Assembly (NCBI RefSeq): GCF_031157275.1
Contig: NZ_JAVIFW010000027.1
Span: 1 to 64,000 of the forward strand
Origin: Streptomyces sp. LHD-70
GTDB lineage: Bacteria; Actinomycetota; Actinomycetes; Streptomycetales; Streptomycetaceae
Direction of reading: 5' to 3'
Length of the DNA stretch: 64,000 nucleotides
Part shown: piece by piece, positions 30,977 to 39,290 of the stretch
Numbering within the stretch: the stretch's first letter is position 1
Layout of the letters: each line of letters begins with the position of its first letter
Notes under the pieces: model-generated
What the model was told of the DNA's origin: nothing
Database searches by the model: none
What the model saw: only the letters and a program-made list of their open reading frames with translations
Translations under genes and position numbers: made by a program

Positions 30977-33052
30977 TCAGACGCCGATGTCGCTGCCGTC
31001 CTCGCGCCAGACCGACACCACCGACGGGCGGACCAGCGTGCCTGGCCCGTCGGGCCAGGTCGAGGCGGGCTTCTCGACGGAGGCGCCGTCCACCTCGCCC
31101 GGGTGCTGCACAGCGACCACCACGCGGCGGTCCTGCACGAGCGGGCCGCAGGTCTCGGCGCCGGTCGGCATGGTGAGGAACTGCTTCAGCTGACCGCGGT
31201 AGCCGCCGACCGTGGCGACGCCGAACAGGCCGTCGTGCGAGCCGAGTTCATTGCCGTCGGTGGAGATCCACAGGTTGCCGTGCGAGTCGAAGGCGACATT
31301 GTCCGGGCAGGAGATCGGCGAGACCTGGTCCTTGGGGAAGCCGCCGAAGTACGTCGCCGGGTCCTCCGGGTCGCCCGCGACCAGGAAGAGCAGCCAGCCG
31401 AACTTCGTGGCCGCCGGATTGCTGCCCTTCTCGGTGAGTTCGAGGACCGAGCCGTGCTTGTTGGCCTTGCGCGGGTTGGCCTCGTCGGCCGGGGCCTTGC
31501 CGTCCAGGCCGCGCTCCACGTTGTTGGTGAGCGCCAGGTAGACCTTGCCGGTGCGCGGCGAGGGCTCGATGTCCTCGGGGCGGTCCATCTTGGTGGCGCC
31601 GGCCTTGTCGGCGGCGAGCCGCGTGAAGACGAAGACCTCCTCCGCGGTCATGCCCTCGATGTGCGACTCGGCGCCGTCCGCGGTGGCCGTGGCCAGCGGG
31701 ATCCAGGTGCCGCTGCCGTCGAACTCGCCGTCGGCGGGCAGCTTCCCGGAGCCGTCGATCGACTCGGCCGGGGAGTCGCCGGTCAGCTTCGCGACGTACA
31801 GCGTGCCCTCGTCGAGCAGCGTCATGTTGTACTCGCGGTCCGCGCGGGAGGTGCCGCGGCGCATCCGCTTGCTGCCGACGAACTTGTAGAAGTACTCGAA
31901 GCGCGAGTCGTCCCCGCTGTACGCCACCGGACGGCCGTCCGGGGTCAGCGCGATCGAGGCGCCCTCGTGCTTGAAGCGGCCGATCGCGGTGTGCTTGACG
32001 GGCGTCGACTCCGGGTCGTACGGGTCGAGTTCGACGACGTAGCCGAAGCGGTGCACCTCGTTCGGCTCCTTGGCCACGTCGAAGCGCTGGTCGAACCGCT
32101 CCCACTTGCGCTCGGTGGCGCCGGGCTTGAGGCCGTAGCGCTTGTCCGTGGCGCGGGTGCCGTAAGCGAAGTACTGGTCGACGTTCTCCTCGCCGTGCAG
32201 GGTCGTGCCCCACGGCGTCGTACCGCCCGAGCAGTTGTTCAGGGTGCCGAGGACCTTCGTGCCGGTCGGGTCGACGGACGTCTTCAGGAGGTCCGAGCCG
32301 GCCGCCGGGCCCTGGACGCGGAACTCGGTGGTGGCGGTGATCCGGCGGTTGAGGCGGTGCCGCGGCACGGCGGTGAGCTTGCCCGTACGACGCTCGCCCT
32401 CGACCACGACGACACCGAGGCCGTGCGCGGCCCAGGCGATCTCGACCTGCTCACGGGTGGGGTTCTCGGGGTCGTACCCCTTGAACATCAACACCTCGTC
32501 CGTGTACTCGTGGTTGGAGACGAGCAGTTGACGGCCGTGCTCGCTCTCGAGCGGCAGCAGCGACAGGAAGTCGTTGTTGTAACCGAACTGTCCGGCCTGT
32601 GCCTTCGCGGTCTGCTTGTCCGGGTCGAACTCCGGGGCGCCGCGCAGGATGGGGTCGCCCCAGCGGATGACGACGTTCTGGCCGTACCCCTCGGGGACGG
32701 TGACCTGGTCCGCGGTATTGGGCGCGACGGCGCCGAAGCGCAGGCCGCGCGCGGACCTGGCGCGCTTCTCGGCGCCGGGTCCGGCGGGCGGGGCGGCGAC
32801 GGCGCTCTCGCCCTGGGCGAGCACGGCACCGGTGCCGGCGGCGGTCACGGCGGTGACGACGGCGGCGGCGCGGACTATCGAACGGCGGCTGACGGCACCG
32901 GAGATGACGTCTCCGACGTACTCGTTGTCGCTGGTGTTCGGCACCTCGTGGAAGCAGGCGTCACCGCAGCGGAAGCGGCAGGTGAGGGCGGAGCGGCCGC
33001 CGGGGTGCGAGCCTGCCTTCGAGCCGGTGATGAGCGGAAGCAGTTTGCGCAC
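30977..33052 (-). CDS. PhoX-like (DUF839) alkaline phosphatase, Tat-exported
   Basis: A 691-residue protein of the PhoX/DUF839 family, calcium/iron-dependent secreted phosphatases. The conserved N-terminal Cys cluster CRFRCGDACFHEVPNTSDN (residues about 25-43) precedes a twin-arginine segment SRRSIVRAAAVVTA (RR at 56-57), so Tat export is likely. The catalytic part includes LLVSNHEYTDEVLMF, LNNCSGGTTPWGTTLHGEEN, FKHEGA and PDNVAFDSHGNLWISTDGN. GTG 33052 is chosen over the upstream frame because GGAGG lies six bases before it. A PHO box 140 bases upstream indicates PhoP control under phosphate starvation. Confidence 0.93.
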   Translation of the reverse strand: MRKLLPLITGSKAGSHPGGRSALTCRFRCGDACFHEVPNTSDNEYVGDVISGAVSRRSIVRAAAVVTAVTAAGTGAVLAQGESAVAAPPAGPGAEKRARSARGLRFGAVAPNTADQVTVPEGYGQNVVIRWGDPILRGAPEFDPDKQTAKAQAGQFGYNNDFLSLLPLESEHGRQLLVSNHEYTDEVLMFKGYDPENPTREQVEIAWAAHGLGVVVVEGERRTGKLTAVPRHRLNRRITATTEFRVQGPAAGSDLLKTSVDPTGTKVLGTLNNCSGGTTPWGTTLHGEENVDQYFAYGTRATDKRYGLKPGATERKWERFDQRFDVAKEPNEVHRFGYVVELDPYDPESTPVKHTAIGRFKHEGASIALTPDGRPVAYSGDDSRFEYFYKFVGSKRMRRGTSRADREYNMTLLDEGTLYVAKLTGDSPAESIDGSGKLPADGEFDGSGTWIPLATATADGAESHIEGMTAEEVFVFTRLAADKAGATKMDRPEDIEPSPRTGKVYLALTNNVERGLDGKAPADEANPRKANKHGSVLELTEKGSNPAATKFGWLLFLVAGDPEDPATYFGGFPKDQVSPISCPDNVAFDSHGNLWISTDGNELGSHDGLFGVATVGGYRGQLKQFLTMPTGAETCGPLVQDRRVVVAVQHPGEVDGASVEKPASTWPDGPGTLVRPSVVSVWREDGSDIGV

Positions 33053-33190
33053 GTTCGTCCTCCATTGGGCCTTGGCCTGGGCCTGGGCCTCGATGACCTT
33101 CGCGGCCCGTCTTCGGCGCACCCCGCGCCGACACCGTGTCGGAATGTTTCGGCCGTGACGTTAGGCGCGTAGACCAGCAGGGCGGCGGAC

Positions 33191-33212
33191 GAGGAGTGAA
33201 CACGAGGTGAAC
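33191..33212 (-). promoter_or_regulatory. PHO box (PhoP-binding direct repeats)
   Basis: On the minus strand two contiguous 11-mers read GTTCACCTCGT and GTTCACTCCTC, matching the Streptomyces PHO-box unit (GTTCACC-type direct repeats). They lie upstream of the PhoX-like phosphatase and also about 140 bases from the divergent VWA gene. Confidence 0.75.
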
Positions 33213-33350
33213 CCGGAACGCATGGAGGGGAGTTGTGGCGGCGGTGTCCGCAGAGCGCACCCTGCCGAAGATCGCTCCGCGCGGCGGCTAACCTTACGTG
33301 TCCGCCCTGGCCAGGGGTTACGGAATCAACTCACGCGAAGGGTTGCGCAC

Positions 33351-34805
33351 ATGGGCATTCTGGATCGTTTGCGGAATGCGTTCGGACGGCGGCCCCGGGA
33401 GGTGTCGCCTCCGGCGGAGGACGAGGTGAGGGTGCCGGCGCCGGCATCGGAGCCGACTCCCGAACCCGTCGTGAAGGCGGCTGCGGAGGCCAAGGTCCCG
33501 GCGCCTGCGGCGGAGCCCGAGCCTGTCGCCGAGGCCGAGGTCCCGGCGCCTGCGGCGGAGCCCGAGCCTGTCGCCGAGGCCGAGGTCCCGGCGCCTGCGG
33601 CGGAGCCCGAGCCGAACGAGGTCGACCTGGTGTCGGCGGCTTTCGACAATCCGTCACTGAGGGCGGAGCCGAAGGCCGACCAGGTGGACGCCAAGCCGGA
33701 AGGTGACCCGGCACCTGGGGCTGTGCCCACCCTCCCCCAAGCTCTCGACTCCGCTCGAGCAGGGGGGACCCCCATCGCCCCTGGCGGCCCAGCTGCCCAC
33801 AGCGGTACGGAAGAGGAACCGGCCCCCGAAGCGGAGGCAAAGGCGGCCGAAGCCGAGCCGGAGGCGCAGGCGGCCCCCGAGCCGGAGCCCGCGGCCGCCG
33901 ACGGCGAGGTAGCCCCACAGGGGGACCCGGCAGCCGAAGACGAATCAGCACGGGTGGCTGCGGGTGGGAGCGACAACCCGGTCGAAGACCGGGTGCACAC
34001 CCCCGAGCCGAAGGCCGAAAACAAGCCCCAGCCAAAGGCTGACCCCGAGCCGACCGCTGAGCCCGAGCCTGCCAAGGCTGAGCCCCAGCCGAAGGCCGAC
34101 CCCGAGCCGGTCAACGCTCAAGGAAAGCCCGCCACCACCCCCGCCCGCCTGAAGGCAAAAGCCCCCGCCCTCGCCGCCACCCACAAGGCCGCCGGAGCCG
34201 CGCTCAAGAAGAAGGGGCTGACGGGGGCCCGAGCCACCGTCTACCTCGTACTCGACCGCTCCGGCTCCATGCGCCCGTACTACAAGGACGGCTCCGCCCA
34301 GAACCTCGGCGAGCAGACCCTCGCCCTCGCCGCGCACCTCGACGAGCAGGCAGAAGTCAACGTCGTCTTCTTCTCGACGGAGATCGACGGCACCGGCACC
34401 CTCTCGCTCGACGCGTACGAGGGAACGATCGACGAACTGCACGCCGCCTGCGGCCGTATGGGACGTACGAACTACCACGTGGCCGTCGACGAGATCGTCA
34501 AGCTGCACCAGAAGTCCGCGGACCCCGCCGCCCCCGCCCTGGTGATCTTCCAGACGGACGGCGCACCGGAGGTGAAGACCGCCGCGACGAAGGCCCTCAC
34601 CGACGCCCCGTCGAACCTCTTCTTCCAGTTCGTCGCGTTCGGCGAGCACGAGGCGAAGGCGTTCGACTACCTCCGCAAGCTGGACGCGGACGAGGCTGCC
34701 GGGAACGCCGCCTTCTTCCACGCGGGCCCGGTCCCGAAGGAGCTCACGGACGCCGAGCTGTACAAGGGCCTGCTCGCGAGCTGGGAGCCGACCGAGCGCC
34801 CGTAG
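33351..34805 (+). CDS. VWA domain protein with long Pro/Glu/Ala-rich N-terminus
   Basis: A 484-residue protein. After a short start (MGILDRLRNAFGRRPREV), residues about 20-290 are low-complexity Ala/Pro/Glu repeats, including a 15-residue repeat (VPAPAAEPEPVAEAE) encoded by a 45-bp tandem repeat at 33495-33613. The C-terminal ~200 residues are a von Willebrand A domain with an intact metal-ion site: DRSGSM, the Thr in MGRTNYH and QTDGAPE. This tellurium-resistance-type VWA (TerF/TerY-like) is common in streptomycetes with TerD proteins, two of which start this window. A Streptomyces-type interspersed repeat lies in frame at 33714-33802. Confidence 0.88.
   Translation: MGILDRLRNAFGRRPREVSPPAEDEVRVPAPASEPTPEPVVKAAAEAKVPAPAAEPEPVAEAEVPAPAAEPEPVAEAEVPAPAAEPEPNEVDLVSAAFDNPSLRAEPKADQVDAKPEGDPAPGAVPTLPQALDSARAGGTPIAPGGPAAHSGTEEEPAPEAEAKAAEAEPEAQAAPEPEPAAADGEVAPQGDPAAEDESARVAAGGSDNPVEDRVHTPEPKAENKPQPKADPEPTAEPEPAKAEPQPKADPEPVNAQGKPATTPARLKAKAPALAATHKAAGAALKKKGLTGARATVYLVLDRSGSMRPYYKDGSAQNLGEQTLALAAHLDEQAEVNVVFFSTEIDGTGTLSLDAYEGTIDELHAACGRMGRTNYHVAVDEIVKLHQKSADPAAPALVIFQTDGAPEVKTAATKALTDAPSNLFFQFVAFGEHEAKAFDYLRKLDADEAAGNAAFFHAGPVPKELTDAELYKGLLASWEPTERP
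33714..33802 (+). repeat. Interspersed Streptomyces-type repeat inside the VWA coding sequence
   Basis: An 89-base segment framed by GCTGTGCCCAC and CTGCCCACAGC contains a hairpin (GCTCTCGA..TCGAGC flanked by C-run and G-run). I recall this sequence as a frequent intergenic repeat in streptomycetes. Here it is read in frame as VPTLPQALDSARAGG and GGPAAHSG. A shorter relative is in the bkd E2 gene. Confidence 0.65.
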
Positions 34806-34819
34806 CACCATGCCCTGCC

Positions 34820-34860
34820 GGACAGCCGTCCACCCTGTAAACACGGGGCGGGCGGCTGCC
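34820..34860 (+). terminator. Imperfect hairpin after the VWA gene
   Basis: GACAGCCGTCCACCC pairs imperfectly with GGGCGGGCGGCTGCC around a TGTAAACAC loop between the VWA gene and metG. Likely a terminator, since a separate promoter region with A/T-rich sequence follows. Confidence 0.5.
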
Positions 34861-34946
34861 CCATGTCGGCTACGATTTCAAGGTTCCGTAGACGGTTTCT
34901 CAGACATCAATCGTCACTTTTCGTAGCGACTTGGGAGCATCCCGCG

Positions 34947-36677
34947 ATGGCTCGACACCTCATCACCAGCGCCCTTCCGTACATCAACGGGATCAAGCAC
35001 CTGGGCAACATGGTGGGGTCCATGCTCCCGGCGGACGTGTACTCCCGGTACCTCCGCCAGCGCGGTCACGACGTCCTCTACATCTGCGCCACCGACGAGC
35101 ACGGCACCCCTGCCGAGCTGGCCGCGAAGGAGCAGGGCCTGCCGGTCGCCGAGTTCTGCGCGCAGGCGCACGACGCGCAGAAGGCGGTCTACGACGGCTT
35201 CGACCTGGCCTTCGACCACTTCGGCCGCTCGTCCTCGCAGCAGAACGCGGAGATCACCCAGCACTTCGCCCGCAAGCTGAACGAGAACGGCTTCATCGAG
35301 GAGCGTTCGATCCGCCAGGTGTACTCGCCCGCGGACGGCCGCTTCCTGCCGGACCGCTACGTCGAGGGCACCTGCCCGCACTGCGGCTACGACAAGGCCC
35401 GCGGCGACCAGTGCGAGAACTGCACGCGCGTCCTCGACCCGACGGACCTGATCGACCCGCGCTCGGCGATCTCCGGCTCCACGGAGCTGGAGATCCGCGA
35501 GACCAAGCACCTCTTCCTGCTCCAGTCCAAGCTGCAGGTCGAGGTCGAGGCCTGGATCGACGAGGTCGCCGAGGAGTGGCCGCACCTGGCGTCCTCCATC
35601 GCCCGCAAGTGGCTGACCGAGGGCCTCAACGACCGGTCGATCACGCGCGACCTGGACTGGGGCGTCCCGGTCCCCGCGGACACCTGGCCGGAGCTGGCGG
35701 CCGAGGGCAAGGTCTTCTACGTATGGTTCGACGCCCCGATCGAGTACATCGGCTCGACGAAGGAGTGGGCGGACGAGAACCCGGCGGAGCGCGACTGGAA
35801 GTCGTGGTGGTACGAGCCGGAGGGCGCGTCCGACGTCCGGTACACGCAGTTCATGGCCAAGGACAACGTCCCGTTCCACTCGGTGATGTTCCCGGCGACG
35901 GAGATGGGCATCCGTGAGCCGTGGAAGAAGGTCGACTATCTGAAGTCCTTCAACTGGCTGACGTACTACGGCGGCAAGTTCTCCACCTCGCAGAAGCGCG
36001 GCGTCTTCACCGACCAGGCCCTCGCCATCCTCCCGGCCGACTACTGGCGGTACTTCCTCATCGCCAACGCCCCCGAGTCCGACGACTCCTCCTTCACCTG
36101 GGAGCACTTCACGGCCACGGTGAACAAGGACCTCGCCGACACCCTCGGCAACTTCGTCAACCGGGTCCTGTCCTTCTCCAAGAAGCGCTTCGGCGAGGAG
36201 GTCCCGGCGGGCGCCGCGGCCGGAGAGGCGGAGCAGCGCCTCGGCGGCGAGATCGCGACGCTGCTCGCCGAGTACGAGGCGCAGATGGACGCGCTGCAGT
36301 TCCGCAAGGCGGCGGCCGCGCTGCGCGCCCTGTGGTCGGCGGGCAACTCCTACCTGGAGGAGAAGGCGCCCTGGCTGGAGATCAAGCGGGACGACGAGGG
36401 CCGAGCGGCGGCGGCGCTGACGCTGCGTACGGCGATGAACCTGATCCACCTGTACGCGGTGGTCTCCGAGCCGTTCATCCCGTCCTCGGCGGCGGCGATG
36501 CGCGGCGCGTTCCAGCTCGCGGACGACACGAAGACCTGGGTCACGGCGGACGAGGCCCGCGCCCTGGACTTCCTCCCCTCCGGCACCCCGTTCACGGTCC
36601 CGCCGGTCCTGTTCGCCAAGCTGACGGACGAGGACCTCGAAACGTACAAGGAGCGCTTCGGCGGCTCGGAGGAGTAG
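34947..36677 (+). CDS. metG: Methionyl-tRNA synthetase
   Basis: A 576-residue class I synthetase that charges tRNA-Met in the cytosol. The HIGH-like motif appears in ITSALPYINGIKHLGNMVG. The connective domain has one zinc knuckle (CPHCGYDKARGDQCENC). The KMSKS loop is the shorter actinobacterial variant FSTSQKRGVF, preceded by the WLTYYGGK region. The anticodon-binding helical domain is C-terminal (NFVNRVLSFSKKRFG). There is no C-terminal tRNA-binding EMAP domain, as in many Actinobacteria. The ATG is preceded by GGGAGC. A perfect hairpin follows 17 bases after the stop. Confidence 0.97.
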   Translation: MARHLITSALPYINGIKHLGNMVGSMLPADVYSRYLRQRGHDVLYICATDEHGTPAELAAKEQGLPVAEFCAQAHDAQKAVYDGFDLAFDHFGRSSSQQNAEITQHFARKLNENGFIEERSIRQVYSPADGRFLPDRYVEGTCPHCGYDKARGDQCENCTRVLDPTDLIDPRSAISGSTELEIRETKHLFLLQSKLQVEVEAWIDEVAEEWPHLASSIARKWLTEGLNDRSITRDLDWGVPVPADTWPELAAEGKVFYVWFDAPIEYIGSTKEWADENPAERDWKSWWYEPEGASDVRYTQFMAKDNVPFHSVMFPATEMGIREPWKKVDYLKSFNWLTYYGGKFSTSQKRGVFTDQALAILPADYWRYFLIANAPESDDSSFTWEHFTATVNKDLADTLGNFVNRVLSFSKKRFGEEVPAGAAAGEAEQRLGGEIATLLAEYEAQMDALQFRKAAAALRALWSAGNSYLEEKAPWLEIKRDDEGRAAAALTLRTAMNLIHLYAVVSEPFIPSSAAAMRGAFQLADDTKTWVTADEARALDFLPSGTPFTVPPVLFAKLTDEDLETYKERFGGSEE

Positions 36678-36694
36678 TCCACCCCGCCCACGCG

Positions 36695-36728
36695 AAGGGG
36701 CCCGGAACCGTTCGGTTCCGGGCCCCTT
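36695..36728. terminator. Strong terminator hairpin after metG
   Basis: A 15-bp perfect stem with a GTTC loop (AAGGGGCCCGGAACC and its complement). Its inner 28 bases recur unchanged at 37324-37351, so the toxin-antitoxin module lies between two copies. Confidence 0.9.
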
Positions 36729-36736
36729 CAGCATCC

Positions 36737-36991
36737 CTAGTCGGGTCTGCGCCCCAGGTGCGTGACGAGGATGCGGATCACTTCTTCCTCGATCGCGTAG
36801 AGGAGGCGGAAGTCGCCCACGTACAGCCGTCTCAGATCCACCGAGCCGTAGGCGACCCAGGCCTCGGGCTTCGGGTTCTCCGCCAGCGCGTCCACGGCTT
36901 CGTAGACGGCGGCCAACCCGACAGGGTCTTCCTTGAGGAAGCGGAGCGCCGCGTTCGTCGCTCCGGGCTCCCAGATGATCTGGTAGGTCAC
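36737..36991 (-). CDS. RelE/ParE family toxin
   Basis: An 84-residue RelE-fold toxin (YQIIWEPGATNAALRFLKED; core VDLRRLYVGDFRLLYAIEEEVIRILVTHLGRR). RelE toxins are ribosome-dependent mRNA interferases that act in the cytosol and are neutralised by a partner antitoxin. Basic residues in LRRLYVGDFRLLY fit the catalytic surface. The GTG start overlaps the antitoxin stop by four bases (GTGA), giving coupled translation with the antitoxin first. The pair is isolated between the convergent metG and aspS genes. Confidence 0.9.
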   Translation of the reverse strand: MTYQIIWEPGATNAALRFLKEDPVGLAAVYEAVDALAENPKPEAWVAYGSVDLRRLYVGDFRLLYAIEEEVIRILVTHLGRRPD

Positions 36992-37239
36992 TTACGCAGC
37001 CCCAGCATCCGCCCGACTTCCTCGTGCGGAATACCCGGCTCCAACGTCCCCTCCGCCTTCTTGCGCTGATACTCCGCAAGCGCCAGGGCGTCCTCCAGAT
37101 CCTCTAGGACATGGGGCGAGATGAGGAGCGCCGCCACGTGACCGTGGTCGGTGAGGGCGATGGTCTCGCGACGGTGTGCGGCACGGCGCACCAGGTCGCC
37201 GAGCTGCGAGCGCGCTGCGCTGATGGCAATCTGCGTCAT
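36988..37239 (-). CDS. Phd/YefM family antitoxin
   Basis: An 83-residue antitoxin. The N-terminal DNA-binding domain follows the Phd/YefM pattern (MTQIAISAARSQLGDLVRRAAHRRETIALTDHGHVAALLIS). The C-terminal tail (ALAEYQRKKAEGTLEPGIPHEE) should wrap around the toxin. The ATG at 37239 is chosen over an upstream ATG because the extra 23 residues are hydrophobic and cover the promoter. On the minus strand TTGACC near 37277 could be a -35 element, and an A/T-rich stretch (TAGATTAATG) stands out in this GC-rich region. Autorepression by the complex is expected for the family. Confidence 0.9.
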   Translation of the reverse strand: MTQIAISAARSQLGDLVRRAAHRRETIALTDHGHVAALLISPHVLEDLEDALALAEYQRKKAEGTLEPGIPHEEVGRMLGLRK

Positions 37240-37323
37240 GCACACATAGTGCCGCAACATTAATCTAGTGGTCAACAGAACCACAAAGAGCCACAAGAAA
37301 AGCCACAAACGAGGCCACAGAAG

Positions 37324-37351
37324 AGGGCCCGGAACCGTTCGGTTCCGGGCC
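37324..37351. terminator. Terminator hairpin after aspS
   Basis: The same 28-base self-complementary sequence as at 36698-36725 (stem GGGCCCGGAACC, loop GTTC). It lies 22 bases after the aspS stop on the minus strand. Confidence 0.9.
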
Positions 37352-37373
37352 CCTCCGCGCGTACCGCCGGAGG

Positions 37374-39140
37374 CTACTTCTCCGCAGCCGGCTTCCGCAG
37401 CGAGATGTTGAGCTCCTTGAGCCGGGACTCGTCAAGCACCGTCGGCGCACCCATCATCAGGTCCTGCGCGTTCTGGTTCAGCGGGAACGCGATCGTCTCG
37501 CGGATGTTCGGCTCGTCCGCGAGGAGCATGACGATGCGGTCCACGCCGGGCGCGATGCCGCCGTGCGGCGGGGCGCCGAAGCGGAACGCGCGGAGCATGC
37601 CCGCGAACTCGGCCTCGACGGTCTCGCGGTCGTAGCCCGCGATCTCGAAGGCCTTCAGCATGATGTCGGGCTCGTGGTTCCGGATCGCGCCGGAGGACAG
37701 CTCGATGCCGTTGCAGACGATGTCGTACTGCCAGCCCAGGATGTCGAGCGGGTCCTTCTCCTCCAGGTCCTTCATGCCGCCCTGGGGCATCGTGAAGGGG
37801 TTGTGGGAGAAGTCGATCTTGCCGGTGTCCTCGTCCTTCTCGTACATCGGGAAGTCCACGATCCAGCAGAACCGGAAGACGTTCTCCTCGAAGTGACCGG
37901 CACGCTTGGCGGCCTCGACGCGGACCGCGCCCATGATCTTCGAGACCTCGTCGAACTCGCCGGCGCCGAAGAACACCGCGTGGCCGGGCGCCAGGGAGAG
38001 GCGCTTGGTCAGCTCCTCGACGTCCGTCTCCGTCAGGAACTTCGCGATCGGGCCGGACAGCGAACCGTCCTCGCCGACGCGGACCCAGGCCAGGCCCTTG
38101 GCGCCGTGCTCGACGGCGTACTCACCGAGGCCGTCGAAGAACTTCCGGGACTGCCCGGCGGTGTCCGGCACCGGGAGCGCGCGCACGTGCTTGCCCGCGA
38201 AGGCCTTGAAGCCGGAGTCCGCGAAGATGTCGGTGATGTCGACCAGTTCGAGCTGGGCGCGCAGGTCCGGCTTGTCGTTGCCGTACTTGAGCATCGACTC
38301 GCGGAACGGGATGCGCGGGAACGGCGAGGTGACGTGGCGGTCGCCGCCGAACTCCTCGAACAGCTCGGTCATGAGCTGCTCGATCGGCTGGAAGACGTCC
38401 TCCTGCTCGACGAAGCTCATCTCGACGTCGAGCTGGTAGAACTCGCCGGGCGAGCGGTCGGCGCGGGCGTCTTCGTCGCGGAAGCAGGGCGCGATCTGGA
38501 AGTACCGGTCGAAGCCGGAGATCATCAGCAGCTGCTTGAACTGCTGCGGGGCCTGCGGCAGCGCGTAGAACTTGCCGGGGTTCAGGCGGGACGGGACGAC
38601 GAAGTCGCGGGCGCCCTCCGGGGAGGTGGCCGTGAGGATCGGCGTCGCCATCTCGTTGAAGCCGAGCGCCGTCATCTTGTGACGGATCGCGGAGATGACC
38701 GCCGTGCGCAGCATGATGTTCTTGTGCATGCGCTCGCGGCGCAGGTCCAGGAAGCGGTACTCCAGGCGGCGCTCCTCGCCCACGCCGTCGTCCTGGTTGA
38801 TCTGGAACGGCAGCTGCTGGGCGGCGCCGAGCACCTCGACCTCGCCGACCTCGACCTCGATCTCACCGGTGGCGAGCTCGGGGTTGACGTTCTCGGCGCC
38901 GCGCGAGATCACCTTGCCGTCGATACGGACGACGGTCTCCTTGGAGAGCTTGTCGAGCGCCTCGAAGCCGGCGGTGTCGGGGCGGGCGACCAGCTGGACC
39001 AGGCCGTGGTGGTCGCGCAGGTCGATGAAGAGGATGCCGCCCAGGTCCCGGCGGTTGTGCAGCCAGCCGCTCAGCCGGACGTCGCTGCCGACGTCGGTGG
39101 CGCGGAGCTCGCCGCAGTTGTGTGACCTGTACCGGTGCAT
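37374..39140 (-). CDS. aspS: Aspartyl-tRNA synthetase
   Basis: A 588-residue bacterial-type class IIb synthetase. The N-terminal OB-fold anticodon domain spans about 1-110 (GWLHNRRDLGGILFIDLRDHHG). Motif 2 is FRDEDARADRSPGEFYQLDVEMSFV, and the bacterial GAD insertion spans about 290-420. Motif 3 is GGIAPGVDRIVMLLADEPNIRE. Leu in RDLGG is the residue usually found in discriminating enzymes, a weak indication only. The ATG of MHRYRSHNCG matches the normal family start. A terminator follows. The gene is divergent from the SpoIIE-type phosphatase gene. Confidence 0.97.
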   Translation of the reverse strand: MHRYRSHNCGELRATDVGSDVRLSGWLHNRRDLGGILFIDLRDHHGLVQLVARPDTAGFEALDKLSKETVVRIDGKVISRGAENVNPELATGEIEVEVGEVEVLGAAQQLPFQINQDDGVGEERRLEYRFLDLRRERMHKNIMLRTAVISAIRHKMTALGFNEMATPILTATSPEGARDFVVPSRLNPGKFYALPQAPQQFKQLLMISGFDRYFQIAPCFRDEDARADRSPGEFYQLDVEMSFVEQEDVFQPIEQLMTELFEEFGGDRHVTSPFPRIPFRESMLKYGNDKPDLRAQLELVDITDIFADSGFKAFAGKHVRALPVPDTAGQSRKFFDGLGEYAVEHGAKGLAWVRVGEDGSLSGPIAKFLTETDVEELTKRLSLAPGHAVFFGAGEFDEVSKIMGAVRVEAAKRAGHFEENVFRFCWIVDFPMYEKDEDTGKIDFSHNPFTMPQGGMKDLEEKDPLDILGWQYDIVCNGIELSSGAIRNHEPDIMLKAFEIAGYDRETVEAEFAGMLRAFRFGAPPHGGIAPGVDRIVMLLADEPNIRETIAFPLNQNAQDLMMGAPTVLDESRLKELNISLRKPAAEK

Positions 39141-39290
39141 TTCTCTTCCAATTCTTCGCGTCGTTCGTCGCGAGACAGGCGGGAATCAACGCGAACCAGG
39201 TTACCGCCCGGCTCCGATCCGCCGGTTGGCATGACCGAGTCACGGTCGCCTCGGTGGCGGGCACCTGCGCACTCTTCATAAAGTGGGGCA

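Noticed and set aside
34861..34946. T-box leader before metG
   Set aside because: The leader is short and shows no specifier stem or T-box sequence; it only looks like an ordinary A/T-richer promoter region.
34914..37079. 721-residue open frame antisense to metG
   Set aside because: The opposite strand encodes a complete methionyl-tRNA synthetase; this frame has no recognisable domain and runs across the toxin gene.
37563..39125. 520-residue open frame antisense to aspS
   Set aside because: Shadow of a complete AspRS; composition is Glu/Val/Leu/Gly-rich as expected from the complement of a GC-rich synthetase.
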